Below are positions 1 to 9,606 of a stretch of 64,000 bases of DNA, piece by piece. The translations under genes and the position numbers were made by a program. The DNA is from an uncultured Bacteroidota bacterium (GTDB lineage: Bacteria > Bacteroidota > Bacteroidia > Flavobacteriales > Flavobacteriaceae): NCBI GenBank assembly GCA_902613595.1, contig CACMHY010000001.1, forward strand, positions 558,001 through 622,000, given 5' to 3'. Each line of letters opens with the position of its first letter. Positions within the stretch are counted from its first letter, which is position 1. The notes under the pieces are model-generated. The model ran no database searches. It had not been told where the DNA came from and saw only the letters and a program-made list of their open reading frames with translations.

Positions 1-80
1 TAATTTATATTAATTCTAAATAAGAAAGATAGTTTGTTAAATATATAGTTGATAATTAGAAAATTTTGTTTTTTTGTTTG

Positions 81-464
81 ATGATTAATAATCTTTCAAA
101 TAGTCTATTTTTATTGATGTTTTTTACTTTTATACGCCCTGTTTTTTCTCAAAACTTAAAAATCAACATTAAACAAAATGATAAAATTGATAGCCTTTTA
201 AACAAAAAAATTGAACTAGATAGAGAAATCTACGAAAAAACCTATTTTACATTACAATTATACTATGGTAACCTAACAACTGCAGATGAAATATCAAATA
301 AATGTAAGTCAGAATTTCCGAATCTACCAGTCAATTTGAGCTTTGAAACCCCTAACTATAAAGTACAAGCGGGGTTTTATAAGGATAAGTTAATTGGTCT
401 AAAAACTCTAGATACTGTCAGAAAAGTTTTTCCCGATGCTTTTTTGTTAAAAAAAACTAATTAA
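81..464 (+). CDS. Secreted SPOR-domain-like protein
   Basis: Small exported protein of 127 residues. The N-terminus has a hydrophobic segment ending in VFSQ, which looks like a signal peptide cleaved near residue 24. The C-terminal part ([17 protein letters not shown] followed by FPDAFLLKK) resembles the end of a SPOR (sporulation-related, peptidoglycan-binding) repeat, so a periplasmic cell-wall-associated role is inferred. I chose the ATG at 81; an in-frame TTG at 66 would add five residues. Its stop overlaps the stop of infB by three bases in a tail-to-tail arrangement. Only one short SPOR-like half is visible, so the family assignment is moderately secure and the exact function unknown. 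Confidence 0.7.
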   Translation: MINNLSNSLFLLMFFTFIRPVFSQNLKINIKQNDKIDSLLNKKIELDREIYEKTYFTLQLYYGNLTTADEISNKCKSEFPNLPVNLSFETPNYKVQAGFYKDKLIGLKTLDTVRKVFPDAFLLKKTN

Positions 465-3106
465 AGAGATTTCTTTACTGCAATTTCTTGGAAACATTCT
501 AAAACATCACCTTTTTTGATATCATTATAGTTTTTGATCTGTAAACCGCAATCGTATCCCTTCGCAACCTCTTTCACATCATCTTTAAACCTTTTAAGAG
601 AAATCAAATCACCACTGTAAATTACAACTCCTTCTCGTATAATTCTGATACCAGAATTCTTAAGAATTTTCCCAGAAGTTACCATACAACCTGCAATTGT
701 TCCTACTTTAGAAATTTTGTATGTTTCTCTAATCTCTACAGTCCCAGTAATCTCCTCTTTCATCTCTGGGGAAAGCATGCCTTCCATTGCATCTTTGACA
801 TCGTTTATGGCGTCGTATATAATTGAATAGGAGCGAATGTCAATTTCTTCTTTTTCTGCTATTGTCCTTGCATTTCCCATTGGACGAACATTAAAACCTA
901 TTACTATCGCGTCAGATGCTGAGGCTAACAAAACATCAGATTCAGTTATTGCTCCAACACCCTTATGAATGATGTTAACTTCAATTTCTCCAGTAGAAAG
1001 TTTTTGAAGTGAGTCAGTTAACGCCTCAACAGATCCATCAACATCTCCCTTAAGGATTATATTAAGTTCTTTAAAATCTCCCAAGGCAATTCTTCTGCCT
1101 ATTTCATCAAGAGTAATATGTCTTTGTGTTCGTACATTTTGTTCACGAAGAAGTTGTGTTCTTTTGGCAGCAATTTGCTTTGCTTCCCTTTCATCATCTA
1201 AGACCAAAAATGAGTCTCCAGCTTGAGGTGCGCCGTCTAAACCTAAAATAGAGACTGGTGTTGCAGGTGGTGCTTTGTCTAAATTAACTCCTCTTTCATT
1301 AAATATCGCTTTAACTTTTCCGCTTTGTTTACCTGCAAGTATATAATCTCCCATGCTCAAAGTTCCATTTTGAACCAAAATGGTTGAAACATATCCTCTC
1401 CCTTTATCCAAAAAGGCTTCGACAACAGTTCCCTTAGCTTTTCTTTCAGGATTTGCTTTTAACTCTAATAACTCAGCTTCCAGGAGCACCTTTTCCAAGA
1501 GCTCATTAATTCCACTTCCATTTATCGCTGATATATCCTGTGATTGTATTTTTCCTCCCCAATCCTCAACCATCAAATTCATTCCTGCCAGTGCTTCTTT
1601 AATTTTCTCTGGATTGGCATCTTGTTTATCAATCTTGTTAATTGCAAATACGATAGGAACATTTGCAGCTTGTGCGTGGCTGATCGCCTCTTTAGTTTGA
1701 GGCATTATATTATCATCAGCAGCTACAACTATAATTGCAATGTCTGTTACCTGAGCACCTCGCGCACGCATAGCAGTAAATGCCTCATGCCCCGGAGTAT
1801 CTAAAAAAGTTATTTTTTCACCATTTTCCAGAGTAACACCATATGCTCCTATGTGCTGGGTTATACCCCCTGATTCACCAGCTATTACATTTTCCTTTCT
1901 TATGAAATCTAAAAGAGATGTTTTCCCATGGTCAACATGGCCCATGACTGTAACTATTGGTGCACGGGAAACTAAATTATGGTCTACATCCTCATCCTCA
2001 TCAACAATATTTTCTTCAAGTTCAGTTTTCTCAAAACTTACTTCATAACCAAATTCCTCAGCTACTATAGTAAGTGTTTCCGCATCCAGCCTCTGATTCA
2101 TTGTCACCATAATACCCAATGTCATGCACGTTGAAATGATATCTGTAGAGGAAACATTCATCATAGTTGCTACTTCGCCAACTGTAATAAATTCAGTTAC
2201 TTTCAAGATTTTACTTTCAGCTTCCATCTGAGCCAGCTCTTCTTCAGATTTTTGTCTATGCAGGGATCTTTTATCTCTTCGGTACTTCGCTCCCTTAGAT
2301 TTAGAGGACTTTCCTTGAAGTTTTTCAAGAGTTTCTCGAATTTGCTTTTGCACTTCTTCATCGGATGGCTCTTCTTTTTTTGGAATAGCTGGACGATGAG
2401 TATTTCTTTTAAATTGATCACTTCCCTTTGAACTCTTTATGTCTTTGCTTATTCTTTTTCGCTTTCTTTTTCTTGCGTCCTCAACTGTTTTCTCCTTTTC
2501 AGAGACTTTGTCCAAGTTTATTTTTTGCCCGGTTGTTATTGGTCCAGATAACTTCTGGTAATTTGTTTGTAGTTTTTCTTTATCTTCTTCTAAAGTACTA
2601 TTTTCATGGGGTTTAGTTTCTGTGTTATTAACTTGCAGATCACCATTAACTTGGGGTTGAATTTCCGATTTGTTCTGAGATATTTCATTTTTTATTTTTG
2701 ATGTTTCTACAGGTTTTTTTTCTTTTCCTTCAAATTTTTTTTTCTTTATCTCATCAAAGTTAATTTTACCTAGAGTTTTAGGCTTTTCAATAGACACCCT
2801 GTTCGTTTTGAGTTCTTCTCTCCTTGCTATTTTATCAAGCCGGTCTTGTTCCTTTTTCTCCTGAATTATTCTGAGCGTCTCCTTTTCTTTTCTCTTCTCT
2901 TCACTAATCTCATGAGATTCAACTTTTTTAGTTTTATCAGTCTCAAATTCGTCAGATAAAAGTTTATAAATTTTGGTACTAATCTTGGTAGTTGGGCGAG
3001 CATCAATTTCAATACCTTTATGATTTAAAAACTCCACAGCGCGATCAAGAGAGATATTCAACTCTCTTAAAACCTTGTTTAATCTAATGCTTGGATTGCT
3101 TTCCAT
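461..3106 (-). CDS. infB: Translation initiation factor IF-2
   Basis: IF-2 is the GTPase that places initiator fMet-tRNA on the ribosome. The 881-residue protein begins with the IF2 N-domain ([20 protein letters not shown]), followed by a long Lys/Glu-rich linker, then the GTPase core from about residue 390. G1 is GHVDHGKT, G3 is DTPGHEAF and G4 is NKID. Domains II-IV fill the C-terminus. The length is normal for the phylum. I prefer the ATG at 3106, because the protein then starts just before the conserved IF2-N motif; an in-frame ATG at 3130 adds eight residues. It is the last gene of rimP-nusA-infB. Confidence 0.97.
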   Translation of the reverse strand: MESNPSIRLNKVLRELNISLDRAVEFLNHKGIEIDARPTTKISTKIYKLLSDEFETDKTKKVESHEISEEKRKEKETLRIIQEKKEQDRLDKIARREELKTNRVSIEKPKTLGKINFDEIKKKKFEGKEKKPVETSKIKNEISQNKSEIQPQVNGDLQVNNTETKPHENSTLEEDKEKLQTNYQKLSGPITTGQKINLDKVSEKEKTVEDARKRKRKRISKDIKSSKGSDQFKRNTHRPAIPKKEEPSDEEVQKQIRETLEKLQGKSSKSKGAKYRRDKRSLHRQKSEEELAQMEAESKILKVTEFITVGEVATMMNVSSTDIISTCMTLGIMVTMNQRLDAETLTIVAEEFGYEVSFEKTELEENIVDEDEDVDHNLVSRAPIVTVMGHVDHGKTSLLDFIRKENVIAGESGGITQHIGAYGVTLENGEKITFLDTPGHEAFTAMRARGAQVTDIAIIVVAADDNIMPQTKEAISHAQAANVPIVFAINKIDKQDANPEKIKEALAGMNLMVEDWGGKIQSQDISAINGSGINELLEKVLLEAELLELKANPERKAKGTVVEAFLDKGRGYVSTILVQNGTLSMGDYILAGKQSGKVKAIFNERGVNLDKAPPATPVSILGLDGAPQAGDSFLVLDDEREAKQIAAKRTQLLREQNVRTQRHITLDEIGRRIALGDFKELNIILKGDVDGSVEALTDSLQKLSTGEIEVNIIHKGVGAITESDVLLASASDAIVIGFNVRPMGNARTIAEKEEIDIRSYSIIYDAINDVKDAMEGMLSPEMKEEITGTVEIRETYKISKVGTIAGCMVTSGKILKNSGIRIIREGVVIYSGDLISLKRFKDDVKEVAKGYDCGLQIKNYNDIKKGDVLECFQEIAVKKSL

Positions 3107-3147
3107 TTTTTCGATAAAATTTACAAACAATATTAATTTTTTCGTTT

Positions 3148-4380
3148 CTATTCTTCAAATTCTTCTTTCAGTATACGTAAGACCTCATCAACTGTCTCAT
3201 CTTCTAAATCAGTTCTTTTCATTAAGTCGACCTTTTCAAGTTCCAAAACACTTTTTGCAGTATCTAATCCTACTTTTTTAAATTCTTCGATAACCCAATC
3301 CTCTATCTCATCACTAAACTCCTTGAGCTCAATGTCTTCTTCAATTCCTTCACGGAAAACATCAATTTCATAGCCTGTGAGTTTTCCCGCAAGCCGGATA
3401 TTAGATCCTCCTTTACCAATCGCTTTTGAAACTTCCTCCGGGTTTAAAAAAACTTCAACTTGTTTATTTTCTTCATCAATTTTTAATGAGCTGACTTTCG
3501 CAGGACTTAATGCACGAGAAATAAAAAGCTGAATATTATTTGTGTAATTTACAACATCAATATTTTCATTTCCTAGTTCTCTTACGATACCATGTATTCG
3601 AGAGCCTTTCATCCCAACACAAGCACCAACTGGATCAATTCTGTCATCATAAGAATCAACAGCAACTTTTGCCTTCTCACCTGGAATTCTTACTGCTTTT
3701 TTTATTGTAATAAGTCCATCAAAAACTTCAGGTATTTCTTGTTCAAATAGCTTTTCCAAAAAAACCGGTGAGGTTCTTGACAATATAATTCTTGGCTTAT
3801 TGCCTCTTAATTCAACACTCTCAATGATTCCACGTACATTATCCCCTTTTCTAAAAAAATCACTTGGAATTTGACGGTCTTTTGGGAGTATAATTTCATT
3901 ACCATCATCATCCAATAAAATGATTTCTCTGTTTCTAATGTGATGAACCTCTGCGGTAAATAAGTCTCCCTCTCGATCTTTAAATTGCTTAAAAATGTTT
4001 GTACTATCATGTTCAAAAATTTTTGCAACAAGACTTTGCCTTAGATACTGAATTGATCTTCTCCCTAAATCTATTAATTTTACTTCCTCAGAAACATCTT
4101 CTCCAACTTCAAAGTCAGGTTCAATTTTTTTCGCTTCGCTTAGTTCGATTTCTTGATTTGGATCTTCAACTTTTCCATCCTCCACTACTACCCTATTTCT
4201 CCAGATTTCCAAATCTCCTTTATCTGGGTTAATGATAATATCGAAATTTTCATCAGACCCAAATTTACGTTTTAGAGTATTCTTGAATACATCTTCCAAA
4301 ATAACCATTAATGTTACTCTGTCAATTAACTTTTCATCTTTAAATTCTGAAAAAGAATCTATTAAGGCAAAATTTTCCAT
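3148..4380 (-). CDS. nusA: Transcription termination/antitermination factor NusA
   Basis: NusA binds RNA polymerase and nascent RNA and controls pausing, termination and antitermination. The 410 residues show the N-terminal RNAP-binding domain (about 1-125), an S1 domain (about 130-200) and two KH domains. The first KH is marked by [20 protein letters not shown] and the second by [17 protein letters not shown] short acidic tail ends the protein, without the paired C-terminal repeats of enterobacterial NusA; this is usual for Bacteroidota. It lies 13 nt downstream of rimP and upstream of infB, the classic order. NusA may regulate its own operon through the hairpin before rimP, but that is inference. 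Confidence 0.97.
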   Translation of the reverse strand: MENFALIDSFSEFKDEKLIDRVTLMVILEDVFKNTLKRKFGSDENFDIIINPDKGDLEIWRNRVVVEDGKVEDPNQEIELSEAKKIEPDFEVGEDVSEEVKLIDLGRRSIQYLRQSLVAKIFEHDSTNIFKQFKDREGDLFTAEVHHIRNREIILLDDDGNEIILPKDRQIPSDFFRKGDNVRGIIESVELRGNKPRIILSRTSPVFLEKLFEQEIPEVFDGLITIKKAVRIPGEKAKVAVDSYDDRIDPVGACVGMKGSRIHGIVRELGNENIDVVNYTNNIQLFISRALSPAKVSSLKIDEENKQVEVFLNPEEVSKAIGKGGSNIRLAGKLTGYEIDVFREGIEEDIELKEFSDEIEDWVIEEFKKVGLDTAKSVLELEKVDLMKRTDLEDETVDEVLRILKEEFEE

Positions 4381-4393
4381 TTTAAATATTAAC

Positions 4394-4855
4394 TTATACT
4401 AATACAATTGTTTTAATAACTTCATCATACGATAGTTTCTCTGTTTTTTCAACTGTTATCTTACCCTTACCAATAGGTTTGGGTTCTCTTTGTTTCCATT
4501 TTAAGGTAAATCCTAAATCATCAGCTGCATCTAACAAACCCTGTAATGAAGAACCGTTTAATAATTCGACTTTAAGTTTTCTGCCAATGTTCTTCAAAAA
4601 TTGCCTGCTGTTTTTTAAAGGATTACCAACCCCTGAGGATGTAACTTCGAGAGAGAAATCTTCATCATCTCTATCTAATTGATGCTCAATAAATCTACTT
4701 ATTTTGATACAATCATTTAAAGTAACTCCATTATCACCATCTAGGATAATGCTTATAGTATTATTAATTCCTACTTTAAGTTCAATCAAGAAAAGTGACG
4801 GATTTTCGTCTAATATTTCTGACAATAAGCTCTCTACTTTTAAACGTAAACTCAT
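4394..4855 (-). CDS. rimP: Ribosome maturation factor RimP
   Basis: RimP helps assemble the 30S subunit. The 153-residue protein has the two-domain RimP layout: an N-terminal alpha/beta domain containing DGDNGVTLNDCIKISR and the strand LEVTSSGVGNPLK, then an SH3-like C-terminal domain containing GFTLKWKQREPKPIGKGK. I chose the ATG at 4855 (MSLRLKVESLL). Two further in-frame ATGs at 4897 and 4894 would add about 14 residues (through KSPLFFY) that do not look like RimP, and would place the leader hairpin inside the reading frame. First gene of the operon with nusA and infB. Confidence 0.93.
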   Translation of the reverse strand: MSLRLKVESLLSEILDENPSLFLIELKVGINNTISIILDGDNGVTLNDCIKISRFIEHQLDRDDEDFSLEVTSSGVGNPLKNSRQFLKNIGRKLKVELLNGSSLQGLLDAADDLGFTLKWKQREPKPIGKGKITVEKTEKLSYDEVIKTIVLV

Positions 4856-4857
4856 AT

Positions 4858-4885
4858 AAAAAAAAAGGGGACTTTTAGTCTCCTT
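4858..4885 (-). terminator. Terminator-like hairpin in the rimP leader
   Basis: Read on the minus strand, AAGGAGAC, loop TAAAA and GTCCCCTT form an 8-bp stem with one A-C mismatch. The stem runs directly into a T-run that ends two bases before the rimP ATG. This is the form of an intrinsic terminator or attenuator placed in the 5' leader, not at the end of an operon. Together with the promoter match at 4908-4939, nearly the whole predicted leader consists of this structure. Function not proven. Confidence 0.5.
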
Positions 4886-4907
4886 GGTTTGCATCATTAA
4901 TTTGCTT

Positions 4908-4939
4908 CAAATATAAGGGAATTTGTTAAAATGACCAAT
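4908..4939 (-). promoter_or_regulatory. Candidate promoter of rimP-nusA-infB
   Basis: On the minus strand, TATATTTG (4915-4908) matches the Bacteroidota -7 consensus TAnnTTTG exactly. ATTGG (4939-4935) lies 19 nt upstream and fits the -33 TTG element. Transcription would start about 4-6 nt downstream, near 4902, leaving a leader of about 46 nt before the rimP ATG at 4855. This is the only promoter candidate in the window where I see both elements. Confidence 0.5.
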
Positions 4940-5085
4940 TTTAGTTTTCTATTAGAAATTTGAAATTATACTCGTCTAATTTTCACATTTTAAAAAATTT
5001 ATTGATTTAATTTATCAATTACTTAAATGTTCGATAACAGTTATGGAAATTTGATTGTAATTTAAATTTCTAGATCAAAAAATTG

Positions 5086-5093
5086 TATTTTTG
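5086..5093 (+). promoter_or_regulatory. Candidate -7 box next to the VWA gene start
   Basis: TATTTTTG matches TAnnTTTG and ends only six bases before the ATG at 5100. If used, the transcript would start at or within a few bases of the start codon, so it would be leaderless. No convincing -33 element is visible at the usual distance, and such matches are common in AT-rich DNA. Confidence 0.3.
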
Positions 5094-5099
5094 GCGGCT

Positions 5100-6224
5100 A
5101 TGAAATTACGATCTGTTGGAACTGGGTTAAGTTTTACTAAACATCAAAAAAAAGTTCAGACCCCCTTTGAACGTTTATTCGAAATCTTTAAGGAACTCAT
5201 TACTCACACTTCTGGTGACTTTGATGAGGCTATAGATTGGCTCAGAGAGCTTGATAAGGAATATAAGCTTACAGATGAAGACTATACAATTGATGATTTC
5301 ATTGAAGACTTGCTCAAAAAATCATATATAAAACAAAATAATCAAAAAGGTGGTAATGGAAAGGAATTGTCGTTAACCCCAAAAACCGAAAAGTTACTAA
5401 GAGAACATGCCCTTAAACAGATTTTTGGAAAATTAAAAAAATCTAAAACGGGAAATCACAAAACACAAAAAATAGGTCAAGGCGAAGACAACACAGGCGA
5501 ATACAAGGCTTACCAATTTGGAGACCCACTAGAAAAAATCGATATAACCCAAAGTATAAAAAATGCTCAGATTAGGTCTATTAGTAGTGACTTTTCGATG
5601 CAACATGACGATCTTGTAGTTGAAGATAATTTCTTTAAAACTCAAATGAGCACGATATTGATGATAGATATAAGTCATAGTATGATACTCTATGGAGAGG
5701 ATCGTATAACACCAGCTAAGAAAGTAGCTATGGCTTTAGCTGAAATGATAACAACCCAATATCCTAAAGATACTCTCGATATACTCGTGTTCGGTAATGA
5801 TGCATGGCCAATTTCTTTAAAAGAATTGCCATATTTGAAAGTCGGTCCGTATCATACTAATACCGTTGCTGGACTAAAACTGGCGATGGACTTACTTAGA
5901 AGAAAGAAAAATACTAACAAGCAAATTTTTATGATAACTGATGGCAAACCGAGTTGCTTAAAAATGCCTGATGGTAATTACTATAAAAATAGTGTTGGAC
6001 TAGATGAAAGTATTGTAGAAAAATGCTACAACATGGCTAGGCAAGCAAAAAAATTGCAAATTCCTATTACAACTTTTATGATAGCACAAGACCCTTACCT
6101 TCAACAATTCGTTCGTGCATTCACAGAAATTAATAGAGGAAAAGCCTTCTTTACTGGTTTGAAAGGTTTAGGACAAATGATTTTCGAAGATTACAATAAA
6201 AACAGAAGAAAAAAACTAGAATAA
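5100..6224 (+). CDS. VWA-domain protein paired with a MoxR-type ATPase
   Basis: A 374-residue cytoplasmic protein with a C-terminal von Willebrand factor A domain. The metal-ion-dependent adhesion site is complete in its first part: MIDISHSM gives DxSxS near residue 190, and MITDGKPS near residue 285 supplies the later acidic position. The N-terminal 150 residues are charged and helical (FERLFEIFKELITHTSG) and probably contact the partner. The ATG at 5100 is chosen over an upstream in-frame TTG at 5091 that lies inside a -7 box match. The next gene, 11 nt away, encodes the AAA+ partner. Such VWA/AAA+ pairs act as metal-chelatase-like or MoxR-like remodelling machines; the client here is unknown. 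Confidence 0.85.
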   Translation: MKLRSVGTGLSFTKHQKKVQTPFERLFEIFKELITHTSGDFDEAIDWLRELDKEYKLTDEDYTIDDFIEDLLKKSYIKQNNQKGGNGKELSLTPKTEKLLREHALKQIFGKLKKSKTGNHKTQKIGQGEDNTGEYKAYQFGDPLEKIDITQSIKNAQIRSISSDFSMQHDDLVVEDNFFKTQMSTILMIDISHSMILYGEDRITPAKKVAMALAEMITTQYPKDTLDILVFGNDAWPISLKELPYLKVGPYHTNTVAGLKLAMDLLRRKKNTNKQIFMITDGKPSCLKMPDGNYYKNSVGLDESIVEKCYNMARQAKKLQIPITTFMIAQDPYLQQFVRAFTEINRGKAFFTGLKGLGQMIFEDYNKNRRKKLE

Positions 6225-6235
6225 GAACTACAAAT

Positions 6236-7699
6236 ATGGATTCACCAAAAATTGCAACATTAGGAGAATTAAGAAAAACTGACTATAAGTCAGAAAGCAT
6301 ACAGCAAGAATTAGCTGGTAATTTGAGACAACGTCTAATCAAAGGTTTAAGTACATTTGACGGATTAATTGGGTACGAAAATACAGTAATCCCTGATATC
6401 GAGAGAGCTTTATTATCTGGACACAATATAAATCTCCTTGGATTAAGAGGACAAGCTAAAACTCGAATAGCTCGTCAAATGACCGAATTATTAAACGAGT
6501 GGATCCCTATAGTAGATGGTTCTGAAATAAATGATTGTCCACTTTCACCAATTAGTCAGGAGGCTAAAGAATTAATTTCTAAAAAAGGGGAGCAAACTCC
6601 AATTAAATGGCTGCATCGCAATGATCGCTTTTTTGAAAAACTTGCTACACCAGATGTTACTGTTGCCGATTTAATTGGAGATGTAGACCCAATTAAGGCA
6701 GCTAACCTAAGACTCTCTTATGCTGATGAGCGTGTAATACATTTTGGCATGATTCCTCGAGCCCATAGATGTATATTTGTTTTAAATGAATTACCCGATT
6801 TACAGGCAAGAATCCAAGTAGCTCTTTTTTCAATTTTACAAGAAAAAGAAATTCAAATTCGTGGATTTAAATTGAGGCTTCCCATTGAAACTCAAATCAT
6901 ATTTACTGCCAACCCAGAAGACTACACTAACAGGGGTAGTATTGTAACTCCACTTAAGGATAGAATTGGTTCACAAATTTTAACGCATTATCCACACTCG
7001 ATCGAAATTGCTAAAGCAATTACTAAACAAGAAGCAAACATTAAAAACACCAGCAAAACAAAAATTCATGTTCCTGAGTTGGCAAGAGATATTCTTGAAC
7101 AGATAAGTTTTGAAGCACGTAAAAGTGATTATGTTGATTCTAAAAGTGGAGTTAGTACAAGGATGAGTATTACAGCATTTGAAAATCTAATAAGTACTGC
7201 GGAGCGAAGAATTTTAATTAATGGAGAAAAAAGTACATGTATTCGTATGTCAGATTTTTTAGGCATTATTCCGTCCATTAATGGAAAAGTCGAATTGGTA
7301 TATGAAGGTGAGCAGGAAGGCGCGGAACAAATTTCTTATCATTTAATTTCTGAGGCTTGCAAAACGCTTTTCCCTTCTTATTTCCCTGAGATTAAAAAAC
7401 TTGAAAAGGAAGATCAAAAAAGTCCCTATGATAAACTTTTAGGATGGTTTTTAAGTGATAATGAAATCTTTCTAGAGGACACCCTCAGTGAGAGTGCATA
7501 TAGGGATACTTTAGAAATGATTCCAGACATCCAAAATATTATAAAAAAACATCACCCTAAATGCGAAAAAGATGATATCTATTTTATGATGGAATTTCTT
7601 CTTTGGGGACTTGAAGCCAACAAGCGTTTAAATAAACACAGAACTCTTGAAGGTTTTCAGTTCAAAGACACGCTTGGGAGTTACATAAGCGGTCTATAG
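6236..7699 (+). CDS. MoxR / Mg-chelatase-type AAA+ ATPase
   Basis: A 487-residue AAA+ ATPase, probably the motor partner of the VWA protein 11 nt upstream. Walker A is GLRGQAKTR near residue 74. The Walker B region reads CIFVLNELPDL, with Asn where a typical Walker B has Asp, followed by the catalytic Glu. Sensor 1 is FTANPEDYTNRG and an arginine-finger region follows (PLKDRIGSQI). The C-terminal 150 residues form a helical extension. Some annotation schemes call relatives sigma-54-interacting or magnesium chelatase, but nothing here suggests either function directly. A chaperone-like role in protein or cofactor maturation is inferred from MoxR relatives. Confidence 0.85.
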   Translation: MDSPKIATLGELRKTDYKSESIQQELAGNLRQRLIKGLSTFDGLIGYENTVIPDIERALLSGHNINLLGLRGQAKTRIARQMTELLNEWIPIVDGSEINDCPLSPISQEAKELISKKGEQTPIKWLHRNDRFFEKLATPDVTVADLIGDVDPIKAANLRLSYADERVIHFGMIPRAHRCIFVLNELPDLQARIQVALFSILQEKEIQIRGFKLRLPIETQIIFTANPEDYTNRGSIVTPLKDRIGSQILTHYPHSIEIAKAITKQEANIKNTSKTKIHVPELARDILEQISFEARKSDYVDSKSGVSTRMSITAFENLISTAERRILINGEKSTCIRMSDFLGIIPSINGKVELVYEGEQEGAEQISYHLISEACKTLFPSYFPEIKKLEKEDQKSPYDKLLGWFLSDNEIFLEDTLSESAYRDTLEMIPDIQNIIKKHHPKCEKDDIYFMMEFLLWGLEANKRLNKHRTLEGFQFKDTLGSYISGL

Positions 7700-7756
7700 A
7701 ATTTAAGATTAGTTATTTCAATAAATAGTAACGAAATTTGAATTTTGGTAAAAGCT

Positions 7757-8770
7757 ATGATTAGAACAGACATTATTATTATTGGCGCTGGTCCAGCTGG
7801 CCTTTTTGCGGTTTTTGAAGCTGGCCTAATGAAACTTAGGTGCCATTTAATTGATGTAATCGCAAATCCTGGAGGACAACTCTCAGAGATCTATCCAAAA
7901 AAACCAATCTATGATATCCCTGGCTACCCTACTGTTTTGGCCGGTGAGCTTGTTGACAATTTAATGGAGCAAGCCAAACCCTTTAAACCAGGTTTTACTC
8001 TTGGTGAAAGGGCTGAAAAAATAAAAAAGCAAAAAGATGGGTGTTTTATAGTCACTACTAGAGAAGGGACAGATCATATAGCTCCTGTTGTAATTATAGC
8101 CGGTGGTTTAGGGAGCTTTGAACCAAGAAAACCAGTAATTCAAAATTTAAAACAATTTGAGAAAAAAGGGGTTGAATTTATTGTCAAAGAACCTGATTTA
8201 TTTAAGGGGAAAAAAGTATTTATTTCGGGTGGTGGAGATTCAGCATTAGATTGGGCCATATTTTTTGCAAATCAAAGTAATACATCAGTCGGATTAGTTC
8301 ATAGAAGTGAATCATTTAGAGCTCATAAGGACTCGGTGGCGAAAATATATGAATTGAAAGATGAAGGTAAATTAGAATTGTATACTAATGCTGAGGTGGT
8401 AGGCCTTAAAGGAGAAAAAGTGTTGTCAGAAGTTGAAATAGAACAAAAAAATGGAAATAATAAGGTTGTTAAAGTTGATTTCTGGTTACCACTATTTGGT
8501 TTGTCACCAAAATTAGGACCTATCGTTGATTGGGGTTTAGAAATTGAGAAAAATGCAATTAAAGTTGATAATACGATTGACTACCAGACCAATATCCCAG
8601 GAATATTTGCTATTGGAGATGTCAACACTTACCCGGGAAAATTGAAGCTGATTTTATGTGGTTTTCACGAGGCAACACTTGCTGTTCAAGCTGCTTATAA
8701 AATTATTAATCCAGAAAAGAAATTTACTTTAAAATATACGACCGTTCAAGGCATTCAAGGATTTGATTGA
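7757..8770 (+). CDS. Ferredoxin/flavodoxin-NADP+ reductase, thioredoxin-reductase-like
   Basis: A 337-residue flavoprotein of the YumC-type ferredoxin-NADP+ reductase family, which moves electrons between NADPH and ferredoxin or flavodoxin. The FAD-binding motif is IIGAGPAGLFAVFEAG at the N-terminus. GGQLSEIYPKKPIYDIPGYP is characteristic of this family. The NADPH-binding motif is SGGGDSALDWAIFFA near residue 160, and GIFAIGDVNTYPG near residue 285 is the second FAD contact. It lacks the CxxC pair of true thioredoxin reductases, which supports the call. The ATG at 7757 is used; an in-frame TTG at 7745 would add four residues. It is 57 nt downstream of the ATPase gene. Confidence 0.9.
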   Translation: MIRTDIIIIGAGPAGLFAVFEAGLMKLRCHLIDVIANPGGQLSEIYPKKPIYDIPGYPTVLAGELVDNLMEQAKPFKPGFTLGERAEKIKKQKDGCFIVTTREGTDHIAPVVIIAGGLGSFEPRKPVIQNLKQFEKKGVEFIVKEPDLFKGKKVFISGGGDSALDWAIFFANQSNTSVGLVHRSESFRAHKDSVAKIYELKDEGKLELYTNAEVVGLKGEKVLSEVEIEQKNGNNKVVKVDFWLPLFGLSPKLGPIVDWGLEIEKNAIKVDNTIDYQTNIPGIFAIGDVNTYPGKLKLILCGFHEATLAVQAAYKIINPEKKFTLKYTTVQGIQGFD

Positions 8771-8810
8771 GTTCTTTCCAATAAGATTCAAAAAGTAATT
8801 ATATTTAACG

Positions 8811-9599
8811 ATGACCTATTCTGTTTATCAAGTTGATGCATTCACTACTTCAATTTTTAAAGGAAATCCAGCTTGCGTGGTTCCTTTAGATAAATGGTTA
8901 GAAGACGAAATACTTTTAAATATAGCAAGAGAAAATGCAGTGCCTGAGACGGCTTTCTTTGTTCAAGATAAAGACACAATTCATTTACGATGGTTTACTC
9001 CTGACCTAGAGATGGATCTTTGCGGACATGCTACTCTTGCAACTGCTCATGTCATAAAAAAACATTTACAAAATCCTGAGTCAAACCTAATTTTTATGAC
9101 TCTTAGTGGAAAAGTTAGTGTTAATGTTGAAAAAGATTATTATTTTTTAAATTTTCCTTCTCGAATGCCAGTAAAAGCGGAACTGCCATCGAATTTAGAA
9201 AAATCTTTAAGTAAAAAACCACAAGAGGTTTTTAAATCAAGGGACTTTGTTTTAGTTTATAAGAAATTGGAAGATGTAAAAAATATTCAAATTGAAAGAA
9301 ATATTTTTGATACTTTAAATCTAGGTACTGGTGGAGTTATAATAACAGCACCAGGAGATAATGTAGATTTTGTTTCTCGTTTTTTCACTCCAAGAGCTAC
9401 TTTACTTGAAGATCCTGTTACTGGTTCTGCACATTGCTCTTTAATACCTTACTGGTCAAAAAAATTAAACAAACAGGAAATGCAGGCTAAACAACTGTCT
9501 CAGCGAGGTGGGGAATTATTGTGTCATAACAGGGGAGATCGAGTATTGATCGGTGGAAAAGCAAGAACTTATTTAAAAGGATCTTTTGATATAAAATAA
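8811..9599 (+). CDS. PhzF-family isomerase/epimerase
   Basis: A 262-residue member of the PhzF family, related to the diaminopimelate epimerase fold with two similar halves. Family signatures are present: MTYSVYQVDAFTTSIFKGNPACVV at the start in shortened form VYQVDAFT, the catalytic-Glu region NAVPETAFF (about residue 45), the glycine loop DLCGHATLATAH, and the C-terminal EDPVTGSAHCSL. Members isomerise small acids, but most homologues outside phenazine clusters have unknown substrates. No phenazine genes are near. It converges with the TIM-barrel gene, the stops being seven bases apart. Confidence 0.88.
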   Translation: MTYSVYQVDAFTTSIFKGNPACVVPLDKWLEDEILLNIARENAVPETAFFVQDKDTIHLRWFTPDLEMDLCGHATLATAHVIKKHLQNPESNLIFMTLSGKVSVNVEKDYYFLNFPSRMPVKAELPSNLEKSLSKKPQEVFKSRDFVLVYKKLEDVKNIQIERNIFDTLNLGTGGVIITAPGDNVDFVSRFFTPRATLLEDPVTGSAHCSLIPYWSKKLNKQEMQAKQLSQRGGELLCHNRGDRVLIGGKARTYLKGSFDIK

Positions 9600-9606
9600 A
9601 TAAAAA

